64,000 nucleotides of DNA. Origin: RBG-13-68-16 sp050018455 (GTDB taxonomy: Bacteria > Acidobacteriota > Thermoanaerobaculia > Thermoanaerobaculales > Thermoanaerobaculaceae). The notes beneath the pieces are model-generated. The model did not search any database, had not been told where the DNA came from, and worked only from the letters and a program-made list of their open reading frames with translations. Made by a program: the position numbers and the translations under genes. This document shows positions 15,554 through 23,953 of the stretch, piece after piece. The first letter of the stretch is position 1, and every line of letters begins with the position of its first letter. The stretch spans positions 1 to 64,000 of the forward strand of contig JBEKAA010000010.1 of NCBI GenBank assembly GCA_050018455.1, given 5' to 3'.

Positions 15554-16782
15554 AGCTCCTGCTCGCCGGAACCGGCGCCGTCGTCCTCGGCGCGGCAGCG
15601 CTGACGGTGCCGGTTCCTCCTCGTGGTCAGCCGGCGCCGGAGTCGCCCGCGTCCGCCGCCCAGCGGGCTGAGGCCACGCTCCCCGCCCTGGGGGTGCTCT
15701 GGGGCAAGGTTCGCGGCTGGGAGAGGGTGGGTGGGGGATGGACCGTCTTCTGGCAGCCCGCTCACGGGATGTGGGTCGTGCGTGCCTGGGTGCCCGACGG
15801 GGGAGGCGAGATCCAGTGGCGGATCGAAGCGGCTCCGTGGCTTCCGGGCGCTCGGCTCTCCGGACGTGCGGCTCGTGCACTCACGGGGCGTGACGCGGGG
15901 ACGGCTCAGGAGCGTGAGCGGCTCGCTCGCCGCGACTGGCTGCTCGACGGTTCGAGGCTTCTCGGCGCTCTGCCGGCGGGAGGCGAACTGCCGGTCCGGC
16001 CGTCCCGGCAAAGACCGATCGTGGAAGCTGTGCTGGTGGGCCTGCTGTTCGCGGGGGCGGCGGCGCGGCATCTGGTACCCGGATCTCCCTCTCTGCTCTG
16101 GCGGCAGCTGGTCGGCTGGTCCGCGGCGCTCCTGATGCCTCTTCTGCCGTGGCTGTCCGCGCTCGCGCCGCCCGCGTTCCAGCCCGGCGTCCGCCCGTGG
16201 GTCGGCGAACTTGCGTTCGGGACGGCGGTGACGATATCGCTGGGCGGGTTGCTGTTTGCCGCCCAGCGCTTTCCCGCGGTCGCTGGGCGTGCGCCCGCCG
16301 CCTGGCTGCCGGCGGCGCTGGCCGCTGGCGTGCTGGCGGGTCGGTTGGAGCCCGGTGAGTGGCTGCTGTCGGTGGCGGGGTTGACGTTCGCGGTACCGGC
16401 GCTCGCCTCGCTAGCCGTGCTCGCCGGTTGGCTTGGAGGGCTTGCGGCGGACGGGCTCCGAGAGCTTCTGCGCTTCATGGGGCGCGCGCGGGGTGTCGCT
16501 CTCGTCGGCCTCGGAATCGGCGCCGTGGCAGCCGCCGGTCCGTGGCTGGGTGTCGCGCTTGCCGTCGTGCCCGGCGCCGCCGGCGACCGCGGGCGGGGGA
16601 CGTGGCTGACGACCGCCGTGGTGTGGGGGTGGTTCGTCGGCAGTCTCTGGTCGCTCGCCGAATGGGAGTCCGCGTTGCGGGACGCTCTCGTGCTCCTGCT
16701 CCTCGCGGCCGGAGTCGCGGCCGCCGCCGCGCTCGCCCCCGGCGGAAGCGACGCCCCGGAGGCACCGGTTGCGGATCGCTGA
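15532..16782 (+). CDS. Polytopic membrane protein with N-terminal extracytoplasmic domain
   Basis: About 416 residues from the ATG at 15532 (overlapping the previous gene by 22 bases); a GTG at 15550, which forms a GTGA overlap with the previous stop, is an equally good start. The layout mirrors its upstream neighbour: a signal anchor, a soluble domain with a WTVFWQPAHGMWVVRAWVP stretch, then about eight helices from residue 165 on. No catalytic motif is recognisable. Both genes probably act together in the membrane and belong to the operon ending with the LytM-like gene. Confidence 0.55.
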   Translation: MASTSRVKLLLAGTGAVVLGAAALTVPVPPRGQPAPESPASAAQRAEATLPALGVLWGKVRGWERVGGGWTVFWQPAHGMWVVRAWVPDGGGEIQWRIEAAPWLPGARLSGRAARALTGRDAGTAQERERLARRDWLLDGSRLLGALPAGGELPVRPSRQRPIVEAVLVGLLFAGAAARHLVPGSPSLLWRQLVGWSAALLMPLLPWLSALAPPAFQPGVRPWVGELAFGTAVTISLGGLLFAAQRFPAVAGRAPAAWLPAALAAGVLAGRLEPGEWLLSVAGLTFAVPALASLAVLAGWLGGLAADGLRELLRFMGRARGVALVGLGIGAVAAAGPWLGVALAVVPGAAGDRGRGTWLTTAVVWGWFVGSLWSLAEWESALRDALVLLLLAAGVAAAAALAPGGSDAPEAPVADR

Positions 16783-16819
16783 TCGAGGCGGCAAAGACAG
16801 CGGAACTCTTTTTTGAGGC

Positions 16820-16834
16820 TATCATCGCCGCGTG
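16820..16834 (+). promoter_or_regulatory. Candidate leaderless promoter of the permease gene
   Basis: TATCAT (16820-16825), then six bases, then GTG (16832-16834), the start of the permease. No ribosome site precedes the GTG. A T-run (16808-16814) lies just upstream of the box. Confidence 0.5.
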
Positions 16835-18013
16835 CGAACGGCCTGGTTCATCGCGGCGAGGCTGCTACGAAGGCGCGGGACCGCACTTCTGAGAACGAGC
16901 GCGCTCGCGGCGCTACTGGCCGTAGCGCTCGGCGTCGCCTCGCTGGTCGTGGTGCTGGCGCTGATGAGCGGCTACTCTGCGGCTCTGCGGGCCGGAGTGC
17001 TGGCTGCGAGCGGTCAGTTGGTGATCCTCACGCCGCCCGGCCTGCCGGCGGAGCAGGTTGCCTCGGCGGCGGCCCGTGTTGCCGCGGTCCCGGGCGTGAC
17101 CCGGGTGGGCGCCGTCGTCTATCTGCCCGGGATGCTCTTCCCGCGCGCCGTGGGCAGCGCGGAGCTGGTCAGCGTCCGCGCCAGCGCCTCGCCGCCGCCT
17201 TTCGCCCACGCCCGGATCGCCGATGTCCGGGGGCCGCTGCCGGTCGCCGTCGGACTCGGAGTGGCGCGCAGGCTGGGCGCGCGCGAAGGCGACGTGCTGG
17301 CGCTCCAGGTGGTGACCGGAGGCGCGCCACGGGCCGTCACGGTGCGGATCTCTCAGGTGTTCTCGACCGGGTTTGCCGAGCTGGACGAGCGGTTCGTGGT
17401 GGCGGACCTGGCCGGCCTGCGCCGCCGCGTGTCGTCGCTGCCTGTGGGCGGCCTAGAGGCGTGGCTTGCTGATCCGGACCGGGCCGAGGCGCTGCGCGAC
17501 CGGGTCGAAGCGGCGTGCGGCAAGGGATCGATCGTCTCGACGTGGCAGGAGAGCAACCGCAACCTGTTCGCCGCGCTGCGCTGGCAGAAGATCTCCCTGG
17601 GGCTGGTGCTTTCGCTCGTGCTCGGGGTCGGTGCATTCGAGGTGGCGTCCGCTCTGGTGGTCATGGTAACCGAGAAGCGGCGGGCGTTCGGCGTGCTGCT
17701 CGCGCTGGGAGGCCCGCCGAGTCTGGTCCGGCGGACGCTCGTCCTGGCGGGGGCGGCTCTCGGTGGCGCAGGCGTCGTCGCGGGAGTGGGGTTGGGCGTG
17801 CTCGTCGTGCTCGTGCTGACCGCGCTGGGCATCCCCCGGTTTCCCCCAGAGATCGCCAGCATTTACATGGTTGACACGATCCCGCTGCGGCTCCTCCCGG
17901 GGGACCTTGCCGTCGTACTGGGGCTGAGCATGATCGAGGTCGTGCTGGCTGCAATGCTGCCCGCGAGTCGGGCTTCGCGCCGAGAGCCGGTCGAGGTGCT
18001 GCGGTGGGTCTGA
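16832..18013 (+). CDS. LolC/LolE/FtsX-type ABC transporter permease
   Basis: A 393-residue permease of the MacB/LolC/FtsX group: helix 1 at about residues 20-45, a periplasmic domain to about residue 250, then three C-terminal helices (around 255, 305, 360). The C-terminus has VVMVTEKRRAFGVLLALGG and PASRASRREPVEVLRW, both typical of LolC/LolE. Such permeases work with a LolD/FtsE-type ATPase to drive lipoprotein release or mechanical regulation of periplasmic proteins. No ATPase gene lies next to it. It overlaps by 10 bases with a LytM-like gene, which is reminiscent of the FtsEX-EnvC partnership. Confidence 0.8.
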   Translation: MRTAWFIAARLLRRRGTALLRTSALAALLAVALGVASLVVVLALMSGYSAALRAGVLAASGQLVILTPPGLPAEQVASAAARVAAVPGVTRVGAVVYLPGMLFPRAVGSAELVSVRASASPPPFAHARIADVRGPLPVAVGLGVARRLGAREGDVLALQVVTGGAPRAVTVRISQVFSTGFAELDERFVVADLAGLRRRVSSLPVGGLEAWLADPDRAEALRDRVEAACGKGSIVSTWQESNRNLFAALRWQKISLGLVLSLVLGVGAFEVASALVVMVTEKRRAFGVLLALGGPPSLVRRTLVLAGAALGGAGVVAGVGLGVLVVLVLTALGIPRFPPEIASIYMVDTIPLRLLPGDLAVVLGLSMIEVVLAAMLPASRASRREPVEVLRWV

Positions 18014-19083
18014 ACGACGGGACGCTGTGGGAGGTGCAGTGGCACCCCGGCGGCAGCGGCCGGTTCCGCCGGCTTGTGCTGACGCGGCGCGGTCTTCGCC
18101 GCGTTCTCATCGGGCTCGGATTCGCCGGACTCCTCGTCCTGGTCGTGATGAGCGCTCTCCCGGTGGGTCTCAAGGGCCTCCTGACCTCCTTCACCGTCGA
18201 CGCGGCGGGACGGGAGAACCGTGCCCTGAAGGCTCAAGGCGAATCGCTTCGCGAGCAGGCGTTCGCGGCGGCAGGCCGCGCCTACGACCTCATCGAGCGC
18301 AGCCGTCGCGCGGCGTGGGCACTCGGGGCCGCGAGCAGCTCGTGGCAGGAAACCTGTCCGCCGCCGCCTCAGCAGGGTGCGAGCGACCGAGAGATCCTGG
18401 ACTGGATCTCCAAGGGCGGGGACCGCCTTGAGGCATTGGGCTCCGCGCTGGCCGAGGCGGGAGGGGGTTCGCCCCGGTGCCCGCTCCCCGCAATGCCCAT
18501 GGGGCCTCCGCTCGACCGTCTCACCGCCGTCCCCGTTTCTCTTTTCGGCTGGCGGCAGTCCCCCTTCACCGGCAAGACGGTGGCGCAGTACGGGACCATC
18601 CTCGCTGCCCCGGAAGGCGAGGCGGTCCACGCGACCGGCGCGGGTCGAGTGTTGTTCGCCGGCGGCATGAGAGAGCGCAAGGCCAACGAGTGGACGCGCT
18701 TCGGCAACGTCGTCGTGATCGATCACGGTGGCGAGGTTGCGACCGTCTTCGGTCACCTGCGCGAGGTGCTGGTCAAGCGAGGACAGGCAGTCTCCCGGGG
18801 CGATCGTCTCGGCAACGTGGGCCAGAGCGGTTGGACCCGGGTTCCGGCGCTGTACTACGAGCTGCGGTGGCCCGTTTCGGGTGGGAGCCGCCCGATCGAC
18901 CCGGGGATGGTGACTATCTCGCTGCCCGTGGAGGACCTCGACGCTCGCCTTGCAGATCCGACCGGCGGGCTTCCCATCGGCTGGGCTCTCCTCGAGCACC
19001 TCGTGGGCAGCGGCCAGGCAAAGGGTCCGGCCCACAGGCCTGTCCGTCACGACCCCCAGCACACGCCCCGCCCCTCCAGCTGA
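18004..19083 (+). CDS. Degenerate LytM (M23) domain protein, probably non-catalytic
   Basis: A 359-residue protein with an N-terminal cytoplasmic stub, one membrane helix (about 36-55), a helical region, and a C-terminal M23/LytM domain (about 180-305). The fold is clear from FGWRQSPFTGKTVAQYG, APEGEAVHATGAGRV and FGHLREVLVKRGQAVSRGD. The zinc ligands are lost: the first H-x-x-x-D site reads QYGTI, and the last H-x-H reads ALYYELR. Non-catalytic LytM proteins such as EnvC and NlpD activate cell-wall amidases, so this may be an amidase regulator driven by the adjacent permease. It starts at a GTG that overlaps the permease stop. Confidence 0.75.
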   Translation: MGLNDGTLWEVQWHPGGSGRFRRLVLTRRGLRRVLIGLGFAGLLVLVVMSALPVGLKGLLTSFTVDAAGRENRALKAQGESLREQAFAAAGRAYDLIERSRRAAWALGAASSSWQETCPPPPQQGASDREILDWISKGGDRLEALGSALAEAGGGSPRCPLPAMPMGPPLDRLTAVPVSLFGWRQSPFTGKTVAQYGTILAAPEGEAVHATGAGRVLFAGGMRERKANEWTRFGNVVVIDHGGEVATVFGHLREVLVKRGQAVSRGDRLGNVGQSGWTRVPALYYELRWPVSGGSRPIDPGMVTISLPVEDLDARLADPTGGLPIGWALLEHLVGSGQAKGPAHRPVRHDPQHTPRPSS

Positions 19084-19095
19084 TCGCGCCGATCC

Positions 19096-19260
19096 AGGTT
19101 CCCAGGTTCGAAGGTTCACACGTTGGAAAGTTCGGGGCGAGGCGAGTGAGGGCAAAGGTAAAAGGGAAGAGGTCAAAGGGAAGACAATACGGGCTTACCC
19201 TTTGCCGTAATGCCTCGCGTTTTCCGTTTGACCTTTGACGTTTGACTTTTTCCTTCTGCC
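19096..19260. repeat. Composite intergenic hairpin element (words B and A)
   Basis: GGTTCGAAGGTTCACACG-type words (19097-19133) lead into purine words (GGCAAAGGTAAAAGGG, GAGGTCAAAGGGAAG; 19151-19184). After about 30 bases come the complement words (CGTTTGACCTTTGACGTTTG, 19225-19250). It separates the envelope operon from the glycine cleavage operon and could form a long stem-loop. Confidence 0.85.
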
Positions 19261-19367
19261 CCGCAAATCCCTGAACGCTTCGGCGGGTACCTTCCAGTGG
19301 TGGTGTTGCCGGTCTGCGCGCGGTGGTGATACGCTTCACAATCGGCGTGTCCGCGCCGGGAGGGCCG

Positions 19368-20474
19368 ATGGACGATCCACACCTCAAGCGAACCCCTCTG
19401 TACGAATGCCATGTTGAAGCGAAGGCGCGCATCGTGCCGTTCGCCGGCTTCGAGATGCCCGTGCAGTACACGGGGGTGCTGGACGAGCACCGTGCGGTAC
19501 GTACCGCCGTCGGACTCTTCGACGTCTCGCACATGGGTGAGATCGACGTGACGGGACGTCGCGCGCTGGACTTCGTCCAGTATGTGACGTGCAACGACGC
19601 GTCGAAGCTCACCGTCGGTCGCGCCCAGTACTCGGGCCTCATGACGCCGCGCGGCACTTTCGTGGACGACCTCCTCGTCCACAAGATGTCCGACGATCAC
19701 TACTTCCTTGTCGTCAACGCCGCCAACAAGGACAAGGACTATGCCTACCTCTGCGCCCAGTTGGTGGGTTTCGACGGCGCGGACGTGGTCGACCGCTCGG
19801 ACGACTACGCGCAGATCGCCGTCCAGGGGCCGAAGGGACTCCCGACCCTGCAAAAGCTGACCGCGACCAACCTCGGGGAGATCAAGTACTACCGGTTCAT
19901 CCATGGTACGGTCGACGGTGCCGCGGCGGTCATCGCCCGCACCGGTTACACGGGGGAGGACGGCTTCGAGATCTACGTGGCGCCCGGTGACGCTCCCCGA
20001 ATCTGGCGGAAGCTGCTCGCCGCGGGGGCCGAGTTCGGCATAGTCCCCGCCGGCCTCGGTGCCCGGGACACGCTCCGGTTCGAGGCGTGCATGCCACTTT
20101 ACGGCAACGACATCGGCGACAAGACGACGCCGTTCGAGGCCGGGCTGGACTGGATCGTCAAGGCTGACAAGGGCGGCTTCCTCGGGCGCGAGGCGCTCCT
20201 CCGGCAGCGGGGGGACGGCATCCGCCGCAAGTTGACGGGCTTCGAGATGAAGGGCCGCGGCATCGCCAGGCACGGATACCCGATCTGGGCCGGCGGCAAG
20301 GAGGTCGGCGAGGTCACCTCGGGCACCCACTCGCCGACGCTCGGCAAGGCGCTCGGGATGGGGTACGTTCCCGTGGAGCTCTCCGAGGTCGGCTCGTCGT
20401 TCGAGGTCGAGATTCGGGATCAGAAGGTCGCAGCTCAGGTCGTGGAGATGCCGTTCTACCGCCGGGCGCGGTAG
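19368..20474 (+). CDS. gcvT: Glycine cleavage T-protein (aminomethyltransferase)
   Basis: A 368-residue tetrahydrofolate-dependent aminomethyltransferase, which releases ammonia from the aminomethyl group on H-protein and makes methylene-THF. Motifs include RTPLYECHVEAKARIVPFAG, LFDVSHMGEI with the conserved His-Met, and ARTGYTGEDGFEIYV; the C-terminal domain has KGRGIARHGYPI. I choose the ATG at 19368 behind GGGAGGG; upstream in-frame codons reach 19323 but lack support. It is the first gene of gcvT-gcvH-gcvPA-gcvPB, 22 bases before gcvH. Confidence 0.94.
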   Translation: MDDPHLKRTPLYECHVEAKARIVPFAGFEMPVQYTGVLDEHRAVRTAVGLFDVSHMGEIDVTGRRALDFVQYVTCNDASKLTVGRAQYSGLMTPRGTFVDDLLVHKMSDDHYFLVVNAANKDKDYAYLCAQLVGFDGADVVDRSDDYAQIAVQGPKGLPTLQKLTATNLGEIKYYRFIHGTVDGAAAVIARTGYTGEDGFEIYVAPGDAPRIWRKLLAAGAEFGIVPAGLGARDTLRFEACMPLYGNDIGDKTTPFEAGLDWIVKADKGGFLGREALLRQRGDGIRRKLTGFEMKGRGIARHGYPIWAGGKEVGEVTSGTHSPTLGKALGMGYVPVELSEVGSSFEVEIRDQKVAAQVVEMPFYRRAR

Positions 20475-20496
20475 CGGATTGCGAGAGGAGCAGGGC

Positions 20497-20886
20497 ATGG
20501 CACAACCGAACGATCGCTTCTACACGAAGACGCACGAGTGGGTGAAGGTCGCTGGCAGCGAAGCCACCGTCGGGATCACCCAGTACGCGCAGGAGCAGCT
20601 GGGCGACGTCGTCTTCGTCGAGCTTCCCGCCGCCGGCAAGAAGGTGGACAAGGGGGCGGCGCTGGGCAACATCGAGTCCGTGAAGGCCGTCTCGGAGGTC
20701 TTCGCCCCCGTGGTGGGCAGGGTTTCCGCCGCCAACGCCGAACTCGAGGCCCACCCCGAGCTCATCAACCAGGACCCCTACGGCGGGGGCTGGCTGGTGC
20801 GGGTCGCGGTCGCTCCCGGCGCGACGGACGGGCTCATGGACGCCGCCGCGTACGAGGCGTTCCTCGCCGAAGAGGGCGCGCACTGA
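20497..20886 (+). CDS. gcvH: Glycine cleavage H-protein
   Basis: A 129-residue lipoyl carrier that shuttles the aminomethyl group between P- and T-proteins. It begins FYTKTHEWVKV, the typical H-protein start, and the lipoylated lysine sits in NIESVKAVSEVFAPV (about residue 62). The ATG at 20497 follows GAGAGGAG. The stop overlaps the gcvPA start (TGATG), so translation is coupled. Confidence 0.95.
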   Translation: MAQPNDRFYTKTHEWVKVAGSEATVGITQYAQEQLGDVVFVELPAAGKKVDKGAALGNIESVKAVSEVFAPVVGRVSAANAELEAHPELINQDPYGGGWLVRVAVAPGATDGLMDAAAYEAFLAEEGAH

Positions 20887-22241
20887 TGCACCGCTACCTG
20901 GCGGGGGACGACGATCGCCGGAAGATGCTGGAGGCGGTCGGGTGCGCGTCGGTGGACGAGCTGTTCGCCTCGATCCCGAGCGAGGTGCGCTGCGGCGCCC
21001 TCGACCTGCCGCCGGCGCAAAGCGAGGAGGAGGTCCGCCGGCAGTTCTGGGCGTATGCCGTCGCCAACTCGGCGCCCGAGTGTTTCGCGAGCTTCCTGGG
21101 TGCGGGCGTCTACCGCCACGTCGCCCCGGCGGTCGCCGATGCGATGCTGCAGCGGGGCGAGTTCTTCACCGCGTACACGCCGTACCAGCCCGAGGTGAGC
21201 CAGGGCACGCTGCAGGCGGTTTTCGAGTTCCAGACGTTCGTGTGCCAGCTCGCCCAGCTCGACGTCGCCAACGCCTCGCTGTACGACGGCGCGACGGCGG
21301 TGGTCGAGGCCGTGATGATGGCGGCCCGGGTGCTGCCCAAGCGGCGCCGGGTTGTGGTGGCGGGCGCCCTTCACCCCGACTGGAGCGCCGTGCTGGCGAC
21401 CTACTGCGAGCCGATGGGGGTGGCGATCACCCGCGTCGGCTGTGGCGCCGACGGCCAGGTGGATTCGGAAGGGCTCGCGGGTGCGCTCGGCGACGACGTC
21501 TGCGCTGTGGTGGTCCAGTCGCCGAACTTCCTCGGTGTGGTCGAGGACCTCAGCGCGCTCGGCCCGGCCATCGCGGGTTCTGGCGCGCTCGGCGTGCACG
21601 CGGTCGCGGAGGCCACATCGCTCGGGTTGCTCGCCCCCGGCGGGCGGTTCGGCTTCGACGTCGTGTGCGGCGAGATGCAGGCGTTCGGAATCCCAGCCGC
21701 CTTTGGCGGCCCGCTGTTGGGATTCTTCGCGAGCAAGCAGACACACGTTCGCCAGATGCCGGGGCGCCTGGTGGGCGAGACGGTGGATTCGAGCGGGCGG
21801 CGCGGTTTCGTACTGACGCTCTCGACCCGCGAGCAGCACATCCGACGCGCCAAGGCGACCTCGAACATCTGCACCAACCACGGACTGATGGCCCTGGCGG
21901 CGACGATCGTGCTGTCGTTGCTGGGCAGGAAGGGTGTTCGCGAGGTGGCGCTCGCGTCGCACGCAACGGCGGAATACCTCAAGGCAGGGGTCAGGGTTCA
22001 GGGGTCAGGGGCCGGAGCGCGGCTCGCGTTCCCGCAGAGCCCGACCTACAACGAGTTTCTCGTGTTGCACGACGACCCCGACGGACTCCTGGCGCGCCTC
22101 AAGGCCGAGGGCGTGCTCGGGGGCGTCTCGACGGCCCGCTTCGGCGCGTCGTGGCCGAGGGGTTTTCTGGTTGCCGCCACCGAACGGAACACGCGTGAGG
22201 AGTGCGATCGCCTCCTGGGCGCCCTGGGGAGGCTGGCGTGA
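20886..22241 (+). CDS. gcvPA: Glycine decarboxylase P-protein, subunit 1
   Basis: A 451-residue alpha-type subunit of the two-subunit PLP glycine decarboxylase. Recognisable stretches are FLGAGVYRHVAPAVADAM, FFTAYTPYQPEVSQGTLQ, NASLYDGATAVVEA and REQHIRRAKATSNICTN. The catalytic lysine is in the partner subunit gcvPB. Residues 367-377 (AGVRVQGSGAG) are encoded by a GGGGTCAGGG-type word run that looks like an in-frame insertion of repeat sequence. The start overlaps the gcvH stop by one base. Confidence 0.94.
   Translation: MHRYLAGDDDRRKMLEAVGCASVDELFASIPSEVRCGALDLPPAQSEEEVRRQFWAYAVANSAPECFASFLGAGVYRHVAPAVADAMLQRGEFFTAYTPYQPEVSQGTLQAVFEFQTFVCQLAQLDVANASLYDGATAVVEAVMMAARVLPKRRRVVVAGALHPDWSAVLATYCEPMGVAITRVGCGADGQVDSEGLAGALGDDVCAVVVQSPNFLGVVEDLSALGPAIAGSGALGVHAVAEATSLGLLAPGGRFGFDVVCGEMQAFGIPAAFGGPLLGFFASKQTHVRQMPGRLVGETVDSSGRRGFVLTLSTREQHIRRAKATSNICTNHGLMALAATIVLSLLGRKGVREVALASHATAEYLKAGVRVQGSGAGARLAFPQSPTYNEFLVLHDDPDGLLARLKAEGVLGGVSTARFGASWPRGFLVAATERNTREECDRLLGALGRLA
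21984..22013. repeat. Word repeat inside gcvPA
   Basis: A run of GGGGTCAGGG / GGTTCAGGGGTCAGGGG words falls inside the gcvPA reading frame without breaking it. The periodic direct-repeat style is like the intergenic word elements of this window, though the word itself differs. It sits in a surface-loop region between YLKAG and RLAFPQSP. Confidence 0.5.
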
Positions 22242-22267
22242 AGACAGTTTTCCGCCGCCCGCTCGCC

Positions 22268-22377
22268 CAGTCGACAGTCGACAGTCGACAGTTCCGCCGC
22301 CCACCCGAAGAGGCAAGAGCGCAGAACCGGACGACATCCCAGCCGGCCAACCAGCTGACAGCTGACAGCCGACAGCT
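22268..22377. repeat. Intergenic word-repeat element (D words)
   Basis: Three tandem GTCGACA words (AGTCGACAGTCGACAGTCGA) at 22269-22291, and after 60 bases three more of the form CAGCTGACAGCTGACAGCC (22352-22370). The D word recurs at 28842-28967. It lies between gcvPA and gcvPB, which are otherwise expected to be adjacent or overlapping, so it interrupts an operon. Confidence 0.75.
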
Positions 22378-22419
22378 CATGCAAACGACAGAGGCTACGA
22401 CGAGGCTCGGAGGTGGCGC

Positions 22420-23901
22420 ATGAACGGTCCGAGGTCGTTGCGCGAGCCCGAGCGGCTGATCTTCGAGCGGTCCTCCCCGGGCCGCGTCGGCTACCAACTG
22501 CCTGCGCTCGAGGTGCCCCCCGTCGATCCGTCCGCGACCGTGCCGGCCTCCCTCCTGCGGGGGGAGATCGAGGGGCTTCCCGAAGTGAGCGAGGTGGACG
22601 TAGTGCGCCACTTCACGCGCCTGTCGAAGTGGAACTACAGTGTCGACGAGGGCCTCTACCCGCTCGGCTCCTGCACGATGAAGTACAACCCCCGCATCAA
22701 CGAGGAGTTGGCCCGCCTGGCCGGCATCGCGCAGCTCCACCCACTCCAACCCGAGGACCAGGTCCAGGGGGCCCTCGCGCTCATGTGGGAGCTGGAGCAG
22801 GCGCTCGTCGCGGTGACCGGCATGCCCAAGGTGACCCTGCAGCCTGCTGCGGGGGCGCACGGCGAGCTCACCGGCATGCTGATGATCCGCAAGGCGCTGG
22901 CCGACCGGGGCGAGCATCGGAAGGTCGTGCTGATTCCGGACTCGGCTCACGGGACGAACCCGGCCTCGGCGGTGTTCGCCGGTTTCGAGACCGTAGAGAT
23001 CGCGTCGACGCCCCAGGGGACGCTCGACCTGGCGGCGCTGGCGACGCACCTCGAGAGCGGAAACGTCGCCGCGCTCATGGTCACCGTCCCCAACACCCTC
23101 GGGGTGTTTGAGCCCGAGATCGTCAAGGCGGCCCGGTTGCTCCACGAGAAGGGCGCGTTCCTGTACATGGACGGCGCCAACCTCAACAGCTTCGTGGGAA
23201 TCGCGTACCCGGGGAAGATGGGCGCCGACGCGCTTCACATCAACTTGCACAAGACGTTCTCGACGCCTCACGGCGGGGGCGGGCCCGGGGCGGGTCCGGT
23301 TGCGGTCTCCCGGGCGCTGGTGCCGTACCTGCCGGTACCGACCGTCGAGAAGACAGGCGGACGCTACACGCTGTCCTACGACCGGCCGAAGAGCATCGGC
23401 AAGGTGCGCGGTTTCTACGGGAACTTCGGGATGCTGGTTCGAGCGCTCGCGTACATCCGCTCCCTCGGGCGCGACGGCCTGAAGTCGATGGCCGAAGGGG
23501 CGGTCCTCAACGCGAACTACATCCGGAAGCGGCTCGAGGGCGAGTATCACCTGCAGTACGACGGGCCGAGCCTCCACGAGGTGGTTTTCGACGACACGCT
23601 GCAGGCCGCGTCCGGCGTGAAGAACGTTGACATCGCCAAGCGCCTCCTCGACTACGGCTTCCACCCGCCGACCATGTCTTTCCCGCTGATTGTCCACGGC
23701 GCGCTCATGATCGAGCCCACCGAGAGCGAGGGGATCGACGAGCTGGACGCCTTCATCGCCGCGATGAAGGCGATCGCCCGGGAGGCGCGGGAAAACCCGG
23801 AGCTGGTGAAGGGCGCGCCGTACACCACCCCAGTGCAGCGGCTCGACGAGGTGAGGGCGGCCCGGCAGCCTGTACTGCGCTGGCAGGGAACGAAGAGCTG
23901 A
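22420..23901 (+). CDS. gcvPB: Glycine decarboxylase P-protein, subunit 2
   Basis: A 493-residue beta-type subunit that carries the PLP cofactor. The Schiff-base lysine is Lys278 in NLHKTFSTPHGGGGPG. Other signatures are YPLGSCTMKYNPRINE, DSAHGTNPASA and VTVPNTLGVFEPEI. With gcvPA it decarboxylates glycine and loads the aminomethyl group on H-protein. The ATG at 22420 follows CGGAGG. The shared L-protein (lpdA) lies at 28970-30373 on the other strand. Confidence 0.95.
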   Translation: MNGPRSLREPERLIFERSSPGRVGYQLPALEVPPVDPSATVPASLLRGEIEGLPEVSEVDVVRHFTRLSKWNYSVDEGLYPLGSCTMKYNPRINEELARLAGIAQLHPLQPEDQVQGALALMWELEQALVAVTGMPKVTLQPAAGAHGELTGMLMIRKALADRGEHRKVVLIPDSAHGTNPASAVFAGFETVEIASTPQGTLDLAALATHLESGNVAALMVTVPNTLGVFEPEIVKAARLLHEKGAFLYMDGANLNSFVGIAYPGKMGADALHINLHKTFSTPHGGGGPGAGPVAVSRALVPYLPVPTVEKTGGRYTLSYDRPKSIGKVRGFYGNFGMLVRALAYIRSLGRDGLKSMAEGAVLNANYIRKRLEGEYHLQYDGPSLHEVVFDDTLQAASGVKNVDIAKRLLDYGFHPPTMSFPLIVHGALMIEPTESEGIDELDAFIAAMKAIAREARENPELVKGAPYTTPVQRLDEVRAARQPVLRWQGTKS

Positions 23902-23953
23902 ACCGACCGCCCCGGCGCCGTCCGGCGCGGACGACATGGTTAAAGGGGGATTG

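Noticed and set aside
18290..18493. Small minus-strand frames inside the LytM gene
   Set aside because: Typical GC-rich shadow frames without motifs.
22099..23937. 612-codon minus-strand frame
   Set aside because: Antisense to gcvPB; no recognisable motif.
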